The notes: generated by a model from the sequence alone, not told the origin. Shown: positions 8,875-19,400, numbered from the stretch's first letter. The stretch: 54,769 nt of DNA from Thermoplasmata archaeon (GCA_021809545.1 JAKAYL010000006.1:1-54769); one strand, 5' to 3'. Made by a program: numbers and translations.

Positions 8875-9640
8875 TTGAGAAGCTCCCCAAGGAATTCTCC
8901 TCCAATAGGGCTACGAGTTCTGGCAGCCCGGATATCACGGCTGCGGCGCCCCGCTCCCGGAACCCCTCGGCGGTCGCCGTGCCTGGGTGTCCCGGGGCGG
9001 GAAGGATGCCGACGAACCGGACCCCGGCCCCCCGAGCGCACTCAGCGTCCTCGAAGTGATCGCCGACGTAGAGCGCTTCCTCCGGACGGATGCCCATCTC
9101 CCCCAGCAGAAGGAGGAGGGCCTCGGGCGAGGGCTTTACGGGGCCCGGTGCGCTACGAGTGCGTCGATAGCGGAAGTACGGATCCAACTGCAACCGGGGG
9201 AGCACCGTCTGGCAGAACTCGTTCGAACTGCGGGTGAACAGTCCCAGACGGATCCCCCGAGCCCGGGCCCCTTCCAAGAGGTTGAGCGCCCCAGGACGGG
9301 TCGTGGCTCGGTCCGTGGCCTCGAGCTCGATGGCGTCCAAGCGCTTTCCGACCTCCACCGTGAATCGGCGAAGTTCCGCCTCGCTGCACTGGCGGGCTCG
9401 TAGCTCCGCGAGGGTGGCGAGGAGGACCCGGGAGGTGCCGACGGTCTCCGAGGACCGGACAGCGCCGGGAGGAAGTCCGAACCTCTCGGCCACTTCCACG
9501 ATGGTCGCCCGCATCCGGGGGAAGTCATGATGGCTGAGAAGGAGGGTGCCGTCCAGATCGAAGACAATACCGGAGGGCCAGGGATTGGCACGGGATTCTG
9601 GAGGAGAATGCACTCGGTCCATGAGGTAATCCTTTCCCAC
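8864..9640 (-). CDS. HAD-superfamily phosphatase
   Basis: A 258-residue protein with all four HAD motifs: VFDLDGTLLLS (motif I, nucleophile Asp), LFTRSS (II), the Lys in GPVKPSPEALL (III), and YVGDHFEDAECARGAGV (IV). The helical cap between motifs I and II places it with phosphoglycolate-phosphatase-like subfamily I enzymes. The substrate is unknown. The start is either GTG at 9640, which lies 24 bp after the TATA-like CCTAATATAGG, or ATG at 9622, six codons later. It diverges from the SRPBCC gene, and the TATA element may serve both. Confidence 0.85.
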   Translation of the reverse strand: MGKDYLMDRVHSPPESRANPWPSGIVFDLDGTLLLSHHDFPRMRATIVEVAERFGLPPGAVRSSETVGTSRVLLATLAELRARQCSEAELRRFTVEVGKRLDAIELEATDRATTRPGALNLLEGARARGIRLGLFTRSSNEFCQTVLPRLQLDPYFRYRRTRSAPGPVKPSPEALLLLLGEMGIRPEEALYVGDHFEDAECARGAGVRFVGILPAPGHPGTATAEGFRERGAAAVISGLPELVALLEENSLGSFSTTG

Positions 9641-9658
9641 TGCAAGGAAGATGCGTCT

Positions 9659-9669
9659 CCTATATTAGG
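9659..9669. promoter_or_regulatory. Shared near-palindromic TATA element between divergent genes
   Basis: CCTATATTAGG is nearly its own reverse complement. It is 24 bp from the HAD start on the minus strand and about 44 bp from the SRPBCC start on the plus strand. Confidence 0.5.
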
Positions 9670-9707
9670 CAGAAACATTCTGGTAAGGTCGTAGAGGTGC
9701 TTACACG

Positions 9708-10217
9708 ATGCCGATCATCTCCTTGAGGTTCAGCTTCCGCCAGCGGTTCAGCGTTCCGGCCCGGGCTGCGTTCGCTTGGTGCACAGACTATTCCCCGGGG
9801 GACGTCGCCTACTTTCCCGGGACCGTGCGCCGGCAAGTGAACCGGATCGCAGAGGACGCGATCGTCATGACGGACACCTCCGTCCGGAAGGGCAAGACCC
9901 TAGAGATCTCCCGCCTGGTCCGCATCGACCCGGAGATCATGACCTGGACAAGCACCCACTTGAACGGCCCTTACCAGCACTCGCAGTACTGGTACCACAT
10001 CATCCCCGACTCGGCCGAGACCTCCCACCTCGACTTCGAGGGTCTGAGGCTGGAGCGGGTGCCCCGGGCGCTCTCGGCTGCGGAGATCCGCGTCCGCACC
10101 GAAACCCACCGCCGGGCCGATCTCACCGAGTGGCGGACCCTGCTCGCCCCCGCCCTCGAAGAGGATCTCCGGGAACTGAGCAGTGCGCCCCGGAAATCGG
10201 GCCCGAAGAACCGCTAA
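9708..10217 (+). CDS. SRPBCC/START-like domain protein
   Basis: A 169-residue soluble protein with the layout of the polyketide-cyclase/SRPBCC fold. The N-terminal strand FSFRQRFSVPARAAFAWCTDYSP.. leads into a helix, then successive strands follow (RIAEDAIVMTDTSVRKGKTLEISRLV, EIMTWTSTHLNGPYQHSQYWYHI) and a long C-terminal helix. These proteins bind hydrophobic ligands or act as small enzymes; no specific function is visible. Its stop overlaps the convergent DHA2 transporter gene by 4 bp. Confidence 0.7.
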   Translation: MPIISLRFSFRQRFSVPARAAFAWCTDYSPGDVAYFPGTVRRQVNRIAEDAIVMTDTSVRKGKTLEISRLVRIDPEIMTWTSTHLNGPYQHSQYWYHIIPDSAETSHLDFEGLRLERVPRALSAAEIRVRTETHRRADLTEWRTLLAPALEEDLRELSSAPRKSGPKNR

Positions 10218-11674
10218 GGCGGGCTGGGCTGCGCTTCCGGAGCTTCCTTCTTGGGGGCCGCGGGGGTGTGGGGGCGGGCGTAGGAAACTATGGCCGCCAC
10301 CACCAAGATGGCCCCGGAGACGAGGAGGGCAGCGTGGATCCCCAAAAGGAAGGAGGCGGCTACGTTCCCTGGGATGTTCCGCAGGTTCGTGGTCCCGAGG
10401 AAGATCTCGAAGGCCACGTAGCGCGGGACGGAGAGCCCGGCGATGGCGATCGACAGGACGAAGCTGAGGAGGCTCCCGATACCCGTGAGCGTGCTCCGGA
10501 GGCCGGAGATCGAGCCGTAGGAACCCCGTCGGGCTTGCCGCATGATGGCGCTGTTGTTCGCCGGCCAGTACATGGCGCCCCCGAAACCCGTGACGAGGGA
10601 TATCGGGACCACCCAGTAGGGGTTGGTCGACAGGGAGAAGAGGGAATAGGCTGCGACCCCGACGATCATGAAGACGATGCCGGTCGTGGCCATGATCCGT
10701 GCCCCCAGCTTGTCCGAGAATCGCCCCATGTAAGGGGCGAAGAGGCTCGTGATGACGTACCCGGGAACGAGGAGAAGGGAGGCGGCCAGGGGGGAGAGCC
10801 CGAGGATCCCCTGCAGGTACATGGTAAGGAGGAAGACGACACTCAGGAATCCGATCCCCTGCAGGAAGGCGGAGAGGAGAGAGTAGCTCATCAGACGATC
10901 CTGGAAGTAGGAGAGGTCGATGGTGGGGCTCGGGGCGCGCTTCTCCCACCAGAGGAACGGGGCGAGGGTCGCGATCCCCGCCAGCACGAGCCCGAGGTAC
11001 TCGGCGGTGACGCCGTACGAGGCCATCTCGATCGCCCCGTAGGAAGAGAGCGTCAGGGCCACTGTGAGGAGCGCAAAGCCCGGTAGGTCCAACTTCGCCT
11101 GCGTCCGCTCCTTGTCCCGGAGGTAGAGGTACCCCACGACCACGGCGAAGACCCCAATCGGGACGTTGATGAAGAAGATCAACCGCCAGTCGAAGTAGGT
11201 GGTGATGAGCCCGCCTAGGAGGATCCCCAGGACCGCTCCGACGCTCCAGCCGAAGGTCGTGTACCCGAAGGCGTACCCCCGGCGGTGCTCCGGGAAGTGG
11301 TCGGAGATGACGGCTCCCCCGTTGGCCAAAAGCATGGCCCCGCCGAGCGCCTGGAGGGCGCGGAAGGTCACGAGCGTGATCGCCTCCGGGGCGATGCCGC
11401 AGAGGAAGGAGCCCACCGTGAAGACGACAAAGCCGGCGTTGTAGAAGCGGGAGCGGCCGAAGATGTCCCCGATCCGACCCATCTGGGTCGTCAGGACGGC
11501 GGTCACGAGGAAGTAGATCAGGATGGCCCAGATGATCGTGGAGAGGTCGGAGTGGAGCTCCCGGCCTACGGTGGGAAGCGCGAGGATCATGATCGTGCTG
11601 TCCACCGCGGCCATGAGGGTACCGATGACCACTACGAGCAACGCGGCGCGGGATTCTTCCATGGCAAAGGCCAT
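10214..11674 (-). CDS. MFS drug/proton antiporter, DHA2 (EmrB/QacA) family
   Basis: A 486-residue permease of the 14-helix class. The loop 2-3 motif is TQMGRIGDIFGRSRFYNAG, and the antiporter motif C is seen in helix 5 as GWSVGAVLGILLGGLI. The N-terminal LMAAVDSTIMILALPTV is the motif D1 region typical of DHA2 exporters. It likely exports a hydrophobic compound; the substrate is unknown. The start at 11674 or the ATG four codons later (11662) both fit the TATA box AATTATATAGAG at about 11688-11699. It diverges from the RuvC-like gene across only about 24 bp. Confidence 0.88.
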   Translation of the reverse strand: MAFAMEESRAALLVVVIGTLMAAVDSTIMILALPTVGRELHSDLSTIIWAILIYFLVTAVLTTQMGRIGDIFGRSRFYNAGFVVFTVGSFLCGIAPEAITLVTFRALQALGGAMLLANGGAVISDHFPEHRRGYAFGYTTFGWSVGAVLGILLGGLITTYFDWRLIFFINVPIGVFAVVVGYLYLRDKERTQAKLDLPGFALLTVALTLSSYGAIEMASYGVTAEYLGLVLAGIATLAPFLWWEKRAPSPTIDLSYFQDRLMSYSLLSAFLQGIGFLSVVFLLTMYLQGILGLSPLAASLLLVPGYVITSLFAPYMGRFSDKLGARIMATTGIVFMIVGVAAYSLFSLSTNPYWVVPISLVTGFGGAMYWPANNSAIMRQARRGSYGSISGLRSTLTGIGSLLSFVLSIAIAGLSVPRYVAFEIFLGTTNLRNIPGNVAASFLLGIHAALLVSGAILVVAAIVSYARPHTPAAPKKEAPEAQPSPP

Positions 11675-11697
11675 AACAGGGTACTGGCTCTATATAA

Positions 11698-12501
11698 TTG
11701 GTGCCGAAGGGAGAGATCGGGATTCTCACGGAAGACCCCGCCCTTTACGGTGAGCTCGCACAGTTGCTCCGCGAGCAGGGGATCCCCGCGGTCAGTCTTC
11801 TCCCGGGCGAGGAGGTCCCTCGTTCGGTGCGGGTTATCCTGACCTCCCCCAAGGAGGCCGAACACCTCCACCACCCCGGGACGATCATCGCCCGGAAGGG
11901 CCGAACACTGGAGACCTGGGCCCTCCTGCAGGCGGCGCTGGGCGCCTTCCCCTCCCGGGGAGAGATCCGCCTAGGGATCGACCCCGGGCCCCGTCCGGGC
12001 TTCGCCATCCTGGGCCCCGGGGAGCGCTGCCTCGCCTCGGGCGTCCTTCCCCGACCGGAATCCGTCACCGATCTGGGACGGGGGCTCTCTTCCGCGTTCC
12101 CAGAGGCGTCCCTCCTCTTCCGCGTGGGGAACGGGGACCGGGTACGGCACGTGCGCATCGTCAATCACCTCCTCGAACAGCACTTCGCCGTCGAGATGGT
12201 GGACGAGACCGGAAGCACCCCCCACGGGATGCGGAACAACGACCCCGTCTCGGCCCGTACCATCGCTGCGACCCGGGGGAACCGGGTGGAGCGGCCGCTC
12301 CATTACCACCTCACCGAGGGGGCGCTCCGGGACCTGCAGCACCGGTCCCGGGAGCTGAGCGGGGGACGGTACACCATCCGGAGAGAGCTCGCTGCCCGCG
12401 TTCTCCAGGGGGAACTCACCCTGGAGTCCGCTGTCCGAGCGTCCGACCACCGAAAGAAGGCACGCTCCGGTGAAGATGCCGACTGGGACCGGAGCTCCTA
12501 G
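11698..12501 (+). CDS. RuvC/RNase H-fold-like protein of unknown role
   Basis: A 267-residue protein. After an N-terminal part of about 90 residues, IRLGIDPGPRPGFAIL (about residues 95-110) is the first strand of a RuvC-like RNase H fold with its catalytic Asp. VEMVDETGSTPHGMRNNDPVSARTIAA (about 173 onward) supplies a second acidic residue and a conserved-looking polar stretch, followed by a basic helical C-terminus. Holliday-junction resolvase-like or tRNA/rRNA-processing nuclease activity is possible but not shown. No ATG is available near the start; TTG at 11698 and GTG at 11701 are in frame, and the divergent TATA element lies too close to serve either. It precedes gltX by 62 bp. Confidence 0.65.
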   Translation: MVPKGEIGILTEDPALYGELAQLLREQGIPAVSLLPGEEVPRSVRVILTSPKEAEHLHHPGTIIARKGRTLETWALLQAALGAFPSRGEIRLGIDPGPRPGFAILGPGERCLASGVLPRPESVTDLGRGLSSAFPEASLLFRVGNGDRVRHVRIVNHLLEQHFAVEMVDETGSTPHGMRNNDPVSARTIAATRGNRVERPLHYHLTEGALRDLQHRSRELSGGRYTIRRELAARVLQGELTLESAVRASDHRKKARSGEDADWDRSS

Positions 12502-12563
12502 CCGCTTCCCCGCACCGTCATCATAAAGTGGGGTCGAGTCTACTCCCCCTGCCGCACCGGTCC

Positions 12564-14282
12564 ATGGGAGAGTACGACAAAGACAGTCTGAAGGAGCATG
12601 CCCGCCGCGTGGCCCTAGAGAACGCAGCGAAGCACGGCGGCTCGGCCCGTTGGGAGACGGTCCTCAGCGCCTTGCTCCGCACCCACCCGGAACTCCGGGT
12701 CCCCGGGAGTCCGGGCGCCGATGTTGTGAAGGCCGCCGTCGAAGAGGTCAACGCTCTCGCCCCCGAGGAGCGCACCCGTCTTGCGGAGAGCCTCCCCAAG
12801 GCACCCCCCGAGGCCCGGGAGGAGAAGGGGGGGCTTCCTCCCCTTCCCGGGGCCGAGAAGGGCAAGGTCGTCCTTCGTTTCGCCCCCTTCCCCTCCGGGG
12901 CCCTCCATATCGGCAACGCCCGTGGGGTCTACATCAACGATGAGTACCGGAAGCTCTACGACGGCAAGTTCTACCTGGTCTTCGACGACACGATCGGCTC
13001 CGAGGAGAAGAAGCCCGTCCCCGAGGGATATTCCCTCATCTTGAACGATCTCAAGTCCGCCGGGGTGACGCCCGATGCGGTCCTCTACAAGTCGGACCGG
13101 ATAGAGCGGCACTACCAATATGTCCCACGGCTTCTGAGCGGAGGACACGCCTACGTCTGCACCTGCCCCTCGGAGAAGCTCCGTTTCAACCGAGAGCACG
13201 CCCTGGCCTGCCCCGAGCGGGACCAAACCAAGGACCTGCAGCTCGAGGCCTGGGAGGGCATGCTCTCCGGGAAGTACCGGAAGGGGGAGGCCGTCGTCCG
13301 GCTGAAGACCGCCATGGACCATCCCAACCCGGCCTTCCGTGACCGGGTCCTCCTTCGAATCTCCGAGGACGAGCACCCCCGGGTGGGGCACAAGTACCGG
13401 GTGTGGCCCCTCCTGGAGTTCTCCTGGGCCGTGGACGATGTGGAACTGGGGATCACGCATGTCATCCGGGGAAAGGACCTCGTGATGGAGGACCTCATGG
13501 AGGAGGCGCTCTGGAAAGCGCTCGGTCTCAAAGGTCCGTCCTTTGCCCACTGGGGGATACTGCGGGTGCGGGAGGCGAAGATCTCAAAGAGCAAGTCGAT
13601 GCAGGAGGTCTTGAGCGGGCTCTACGACGGGTGGACCGACCCCCGCACCTGGAGCTTCGGTGCCCTCGCACGGCGAGGGATCCGGAGCGAGGCCATTCGC
13701 TCCTTCGTCCTTTCCTTCGGGATGTCCCTCGCCGACGTCGAGGTCCCTGCCGAATCGCTCTACGCGGAGAACCGCCGGCTCCTAGATCCCGTCACTCCCC
13801 GGAGGGCTTTCGTGAGCGACCCCGTGCGTGTCGTGGTCTACGATTTCCCGCAAGAGCTCTCGACGGTGGAACTCCCCAACCACCCCGACAGGCCCGAGAT
13901 GGGGCACCGGGCGGTGGAGGTCGGCGCCGGGGAGTTCTACCTCCCCGCCAAGGACGTCGAGAAGAACCTGGGGAAGGAGATCCGGCTCAAGGAGCTTCTC
14001 AACGTCGAGCTCGCCAAGGAGCGGCGCGGGGATGGCTCGTTGAAGGCACAATTCACCTCGGTACCGAACAAGCCCCTCCCCCGGATCCAGTGGGTGCCGG
14101 TACGGGACGCGGTCGCCGTGTCGGTCCTGATGCCGGACGGGACGAGAGTGGAAGGGTACGGAGAGGGGGCATTGACGACGGTCCGAGAGGGAGAGATGTT
14201 CCAGTTCGAGCGTTTCGGCTTCGTGCGAGCGGACCGGCAGCCGGGAACGGGATCCCGATGCTTTGTCTTCGCACACACCTGA
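12564..14282 (+). CDS. gltX: Glutamate--tRNA ligase, archaeal type
   Basis: About 572 residues. It charges tRNA-Glu and, in most archaea, also tRNA-Gln for later transamidation. A helical N-terminal extension is followed by the Rossmann catalytic core with the HIGH motif as FPSGALHIGNARG (about residues 110-122) and the KMSKS loop as KISKSKSM (about 343-350). The C-terminal half is the beta-barrel anticodon-binding domain of the archaeal/eukaryotic GlnRS-like group. I chose the ATG at 12564 because MGEYDKDSLKEHARRVALEN is a typical N-terminus; the frame upstream of it is Pro-rich and does not look coding. It is the last gene of host-like composition before the lower-GC segment. Confidence 0.95.
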   Translation: MGEYDKDSLKEHARRVALENAAKHGGSARWETVLSALLRTHPELRVPGSPGADVVKAAVEEVNALAPEERTRLAESLPKAPPEAREEKGGLPPLPGAEKGKVVLRFAPFPSGALHIGNARGVYINDEYRKLYDGKFYLVFDDTIGSEEKKPVPEGYSLILNDLKSAGVTPDAVLYKSDRIERHYQYVPRLLSGGHAYVCTCPSEKLRFNREHALACPERDQTKDLQLEAWEGMLSGKYRKGEAVVRLKTAMDHPNPAFRDRVLLRISEDEHPRVGHKYRVWPLLEFSWAVDDVELGITHVIRGKDLVMEDLMEEALWKALGLKGPSFAHWGILRVREAKISKSKSMQEVLSGLYDGWTDPRTWSFGALARRGIRSEAIRSFVLSFGMSLADVEVPAESLYAENRRLLDPVTPRRAFVSDPVRVVVYDFPQELSTVELPNHPDRPEMGHRAVEVGAGEFYLPAKDVEKNLGKEIRLKELLNVELAKERRGDGSLKAQFTSVPNKPLPRIQWVPVRDAVAVSVLMPDGTRVEGYGEGALTTVREGEMFQFERFGFVRADRQPGTGSRCFVFAHT

Positions 14283-14298
14283 CGAAAGAAAGTAAACT

Positions 14299-15267
14299 AT
14301 GGGTCAAGATATGCCCGACGGTGAATCACGTGAGGCCCTCTTCCGGAGTCAAAATCCCGAGGACTTAGTGTCACTCTATCAGTCCTTTCATTCCGTCGCT
14401 GACATTCGGAACTTTCTCTGTTCCAGACCCAAAGGAAAGCCGACTGTCGTGCCTCACTTAGGAAGAGGAAAGCCAGATTGCGTAGCAGTAGTACCTACAG
14501 CCGACGCATCCGGACCCTTGGCCAGCGAATTTCTCCGGAGCTTTCCCCATCTTGACATCCTTTTTGTAGAATCCCGAGGATGGGGTTTTAATTTTGCTCA
14601 CTCGATGAATGTTGGGATATCTGCCGCACTCGAACTAGACCCGAAGTGGATTGTCCTGACCAACGATGATCTTAGCCCCCAATCCCCATGGTCAGAATGG
14701 AGAGCGGAAATGGATAAACGTGAGGGGACGGAATGGATCAAACCTACCATCTACTGCGACCGCAAGATGCTCTCCTCTTCATGGATTTTGACTCTGCTGA
14801 ATGAAGATACCATATCATGGAAATTGGGACATAGACTCTCGCAGCGTTCCGGCGAGAAAGAAGGAACCTACAATGTGTTTCTTACTTTCGCGCGGAAGCT
14901 GGGAGTTCCTCCTGTCTTGCCCGTGAAGACCGAACCTCTTCGAGGGGTCTCAGATCACTTCTTGGCAAAAAGATTTCGTGTCACCACGGTTCCCACTTTC
15001 CTGAGCGTTCAGCCCATTTCCATTTACCGGTCAAGTGTACTCGAAAATACGAGGTTTGATGAGCGTTATACGAACGCTTTGGAGGATACTGATTTGAGTC
15101 TTAGGTTGGCCCAAGAGAAGCACCCGGGAAGGCTCGTCCGAATTGGAGTAAATACTCGGATGGGAGGATCTCTCGGGACATCTCGGATTCGATGGCTAAG
15201 GTACAATCTTCCAGGGAATTTATTATTCGCGGAAAAAGTCCGCTCGGTTATAGAGGTCAGCAACTGA
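14299..15267 (+). CDS. Glycosyltransferase family 2-like protein
   Basis: A 322-residue protein resembling rhamnosyl-type GT2 enzymes. DILFVESRGWGFNFAHSMN and the acidic WIVLTNDDLSP (about residues 116-126, NDD in place of DxD) match the nucleotide-sugar binding half. FDERYTNALEDTDLSLRLA (about 253-271) matches the ED.DL..R acceptor-side motif. The first 65 residues are not typical of the family. It presumably transfers a sugar to a surface glycan or glycoprotein; its neighbours include very sequon-rich surface proteins. Composition is much more A/T-rich than gltX, whose stop is only 16 bp upstream. An internal ATG at 14311 is an alternative start. Confidence 0.65.
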   Translation: MGQDMPDGESREALFRSQNPEDLVSLYQSFHSVADIRNFLCSRPKGKPTVVPHLGRGKPDCVAVVPTADASGPLASEFLRSFPHLDILFVESRGWGFNFAHSMNVGISAALELDPKWIVLTNDDLSPQSPWSEWRAEMDKREGTEWIKPTIYCDRKMLSSSWILTLLNEDTISWKLGHRLSQRSGEKEGTYNVFLTFARKLGVPPVLPVKTEPLRGVSDHFLAKRFRVTTVPTFLSVQPISIYRSSVLENTRFDERYTNALEDTDLSLRLAQEKHPGRLVRIGVNTRMGGSLGTSRIRWLRYNLPGNLLFAEKVRSVIEVSN

Positions 15268-15281
15268 TCATTTTCCCGAGA

Positions 15282-16205
15282 CTACTTCGACGCGTCGATG
15301 GTGCCATGCTCCTCCAAGGGATATGGACCGAAATTGTGTTTATACCTTCGCATTTGAGTGAAACCATACCCACGCAATTTTGCCTCCAGTTCGTCTGGAG
15401 ACCCTAGGTAATTACCCTCGACGTTAGATGTGTATTCCAGCCGCACCCTTTCAAACTTGGCTACCTCAGGCTGTTCAATCAGCTTGAACTCGACCCCCTT
15501 CACGTCGAGGTGAAGGAGGTACGGATGAGCATTTGGGTGTGCGGCCAAGATGGATTTCAGACTCAAACTCCGAATCTTTTCTTGATTGGAAGACTTAAAC
15601 GCGGAACTTGCGCCTGTGTGTGTCATGGCAAACATAATCTCACCATCTTCACCGATTGCACTGTGCATCGCTGCAATCTTTTCTGACAGATGAGGATTAA
15701 GCGAGATGTTCTTCGTAAGCCAAGAGTAGGATGAATTATCTGGTTCTAGGGAAACAACTTGGAATCCGAGAGCAGCATAGTAGAGAGAAGTATCTCCTAC
15801 AAAGCCCCCCGCGTCTACCACAAGGCGCCCATTTCCTTCAAAATCCACGAAATGAACGTCATGAAGATATGTTTCTGAAAAAATGACTCTGTTGAAACTA
15901 TCGATGTAAAAGGTTACGCCCTTAGGGGTGGTGAAGGTTCCCTTCGCTATATCGATCCTCCAACCCGCAGTTCCCTGTGTATGAAATAGGACTCCTTCCA
16001 TCAAGCAAAATGACAGGAGACGGAAGCGAGTCTGTTTGTTTCCCGAACTAAAAGGAAGGACGACGCCCCCCGGAAGAACTATGTGACCCTGATTTCTGAG
16101 TGACGCTCGAAGGTTGAGCCATCGATGCTCAAGATAGCGGAGTTCATCAGGAAAACGATATGCACTCCAAGTGTCTCGGAACTCTTGAAAGGACTTACCC
16201 GCCAA
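15282..16205 (-). CDS. FkbM-family SAM-dependent methyltransferase
   Basis: A 307-residue protein. VVDAGGFVGDTSLYYAALG (about residues 129-147) is the SAM-binding motif I typical of FkbM enzymes, followed by QVVSLEPDNSSYSWLTKNI (motif II acidic residue). The later HLDVKGVEFKLIEQ corresponds to the usual KIDVEG motif. FkbM enzymes O-methylate sugars or natural products, which suits the neighbouring glycosyltransferase. The only plausible start is TTG at 16205, preceded by GGAAGG at suitable spacing and a TATA-like AACTTAAGT near 16242-16250. It converges on the glycosyltransferase gene with 14 bp between stops. Confidence 0.78.
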   Translation of the reverse strand: MAGKSFQEFRDTWSAYRFPDELRYLEHRWLNLRASLRNQGHIVLPGGVVLPFSSGNKQTRFRLLSFCLMEGVLFHTQGTAGWRIDIAKGTFTTPKGVTFYIDSFNRVIFSETYLHDVHFVDFEGNGRLVVDAGGFVGDTSLYYAALGFQVVSLEPDNSSYSWLTKNISLNPHLSEKIAAMHSAIGEDGEIMFAMTHTGASSAFKSSNQEKIRSLSLKSILAAHPNAHPYLLHLDVKGVEFKLIEQPEVAKFERVRLEYTSNVEGNYLGSPDELEAKLRGYGFTQMRRYKHNFGPYPLEEHGTIDASK

Positions 16206-16408
16206 ATTGAAACCTTCCGTGCTTTCCCCTCAGGGGGTAGTCCTACTTAAGTTTGGTCCGGTAGACGCATCCGGCAGTGAGAAAGAACTATATGCCTCAT
16301 ATCCAATGCCAAGTATTCTGCTCGAACGGGAGGATGCAACCTAGTCGGTTCCCTGACCGACAAACGAAGGGTTACCCTTAAGTGTTTGTAGCGTTTGTCC
16401 CATTTCAA

Positions 16409-19400
16409 ATGGACAGAGGAACGCTGCTCTGCGCTCTTGTTCTAAGCATATTAATAGGAGGGGCCCCATTGGGAGGCTTTCTTGAAAATAACTCTCTTGT
16501 CGCAGATTCCTCCTCCGCCCACTCGAACAATCTTAGCCCGCTTGAGTCACTCCCTCCAAGAACTCATGCGTGTACAAACTGCATAATTCAGAACATCACG
16601 GTCGGGAATTCACCACTCGGCTTGACTTATGATAGCCAAAACAATCAGATCTTTGTGCCTAATTTTAACGACGGGAATCTTAGCGTCATCGATGGAGCCA
16701 CGGACAAGGTGATAACGAATATCCCGGTCGGCAGCGCCCCACAAGGAGCATGTTTCGATACACAGAACGGGGAAATATTTGTTCCCAATTCAGCTAGCGA
16801 CACCGTTACGATAATCAATGGTTCAACAAACACAGTTGTGACGTCAACTACCGTTACGACTTACCCTAGAATAGCAGTCTTCGATAACAATAACAAGAAT
16901 ATCTATGTGACTGAGGGACAGTCTTCAGACGTTTCGATTATCAACACGTCTTCCAATACAGTGAGCGGCACAATCCCGACAGGGGCTGGGCCATACGGCA
17001 TAGCTTTCGACCCACAGAATGGGAACCTTTTCGTCGGTGACTCAAATTCAGACCAAGTTACGGTCATAGATGGAAGTAACAATTCTGTGCTCACCACAGT
17101 ACCCGTGGGATCGCAACCCTGGGGTGCGTTAGTGTATGATCCAATTGACGGTGACGTGATCGTTCCCAACTCGCTATCCAACAACATCACGGTTATCAAT
17201 GCCACAACGGATTCGGTGGTTGCTTCTGTCCCCGTAGGCGCTTACCCCTACGGGGTGACTCTCGACAGCGCCAATGGAGAGATCTACGTTGGCAATCAGA
17301 ATTCCAACAACGTATCTGTGATTAATGGAGGTACGCTCAAAGTGGATGCGACTATCTCAATGCCGGCAAACCCAAATTTTGGGGCCTTTGACTCAACCAA
17401 CAATCAACTCTTTATCCCAGATGGCGGAACCACCCTTGTCTCTGTAATTGACGCACCGCCTGCATCGTTGTTTGTCTCAAGTTTTGTCGCCTCGAAACCG
17501 AATCTTGACGTCAATCAAACAACGATACTAAATGTAACGAGTGTGGGTGGGAAACCCGCGTATTCGTACAATTACTCGGGCCTGCCAACAGGGTGCAATA
17601 GTGTCAATTCTTCCACCCTTTCATGCACGCCCACTCTACCGGGTACGTCAACTGTGAAGGTGACGGTACACGACTCTCTTGGCAACTCTACATCGGCGCA
17701 GTTGATGCTAACGATATACTCAGCACCAAAAATCGTCAACTTCACATCGATACCGAATCCAGTCTATGTCAACAACAGCACTGCCCTGAAAGCCACCCTT
17801 TCTGGCGGATCACCAACTATCACGTACAGCTATGTGGGACTCCCTAGTGGTTGTGCTTCGACCAACAGTGCATTGTTAAATTGCACACCAATAATTTCTG
17901 GAGATTTTAGCATTAAAATCTTTGCGATTGACGGTTCCGGTATTTCAACCAACGCATCACTGACCCTTAAAGTGCTCCAACCTCAACTGCCAACCATCCT
18001 CGCATTCAAGGCTTCACCCAACCCACTCACCCTTGGACAAACCACCTTTCTCAACGTGACAGTGACGGGTGGTTCGATCCCTTATGGGTTTAGCTTTGCT
18101 GGCCTCCCATTGGGGTGCACCTCATCTAACACCTCGAACCTTCAGTGTACCCCAACCGTCGCAGGTACTTTCACTGTTACTGTAACCGTCACAGATACAT
18201 TTGGTAACTCCACCTCGAGAAGTGTGGTTCTACAAGTAAACAACACCACGCCCACAGTACTGAGCATTCAGTCGATTTCTGCAAATCCGAATCCAGTGTA
18301 CGCCAACTCTGCGACAGACATTTCAACCCAAGTTCAAGGAGGCGTAGCCCCGTATATTTTTGCCTACTCGGGCTTGCCTTCAGGATGCAGCAGTGCTTCT
18401 TCGGCCAGTTTCACTTGTGTGCCATCCGCTCCAGGGAATTTCACAGTAACAGCAACCGTCAAGGACTCAGCCACACCTCAGGCCACGGCTACGGGAATTC
18501 TCGTGGTCAAGGTCCTCTCAACAAAACTAACTATTTCTTTATTCACTACAAGCTCCCCATCTGTCACCATAGGAAATTCAACAACTTTTGTAACCAAAGT
18601 TGAGAATGGTAGCACACCTTACACGTACTCTTATTCGAGTTTACCCCCAGGATGTTATAGTGCCAATGTAGCAAGCCTCCCTTGTATTCCGGATTCCCTG
18701 GGAAGCTTCAAAGTATGGGTCTTGGTTACAGACGCAAATGGTAACACGGCATCCGCGTTTACCAACCTCACAGTAACTGGAGTAGCGCTGCCGCTTTCCG
18801 TCGTCCTCTCGTCCAACGCCACTAGCATTGTTACTGGGAGCTCCGTCACGTTGTATGCCCAAGTTTCAGGAGGGACTTCACCAATATCGTTGACTTGGTC
18901 ACTAAACGGATCCAATAGTAGCCACACTGGCCAGACTTGGATCATAGTCCTGCCTCATGCCGGGACCTACACTTTTGGAGTATGGGCTACTGATGCAACA
19001 AATAGAACTGCCCCACCTTCCTTCCGAGTAGTGGATGTAACCAATCCAAATGGAGGCACCCCCACACATCCCTCAGGGAAAAGTAGTTTTTGGAATATCG
19101 ATGTTCTTGGCATCCAGCTATTCTATATCTTGCTGTTAATTATTGTTTTGATAGCGGTGGCAATTCTTGCATTAGTGCTTTTCAGGAGTCGTTCTAGCGA
19201 AAGCACTCTCCCGGAACCACCACCCCAGAACGTCGCTTCATCCCCTGTCGCCTCGCCAAAAATACCATCGAAGTACTATGAAGGGTTGCTTCTCCCCCCG
19301 GCCCCCCCGGAATGGTCGGAGGATGAGTCGTACGGCACGTATCTTCCACCCCCACCCCGTACAGCAAACTCAGCTGGAGTGCAAGAGGTACCCATACCGC

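Noticed and set aside
14283-14298. Integration (att) site at the left edge of the low-GC block
   Set aside because: No tRNA gene, no direct repeat shared with the right edge and no integrase was seen.
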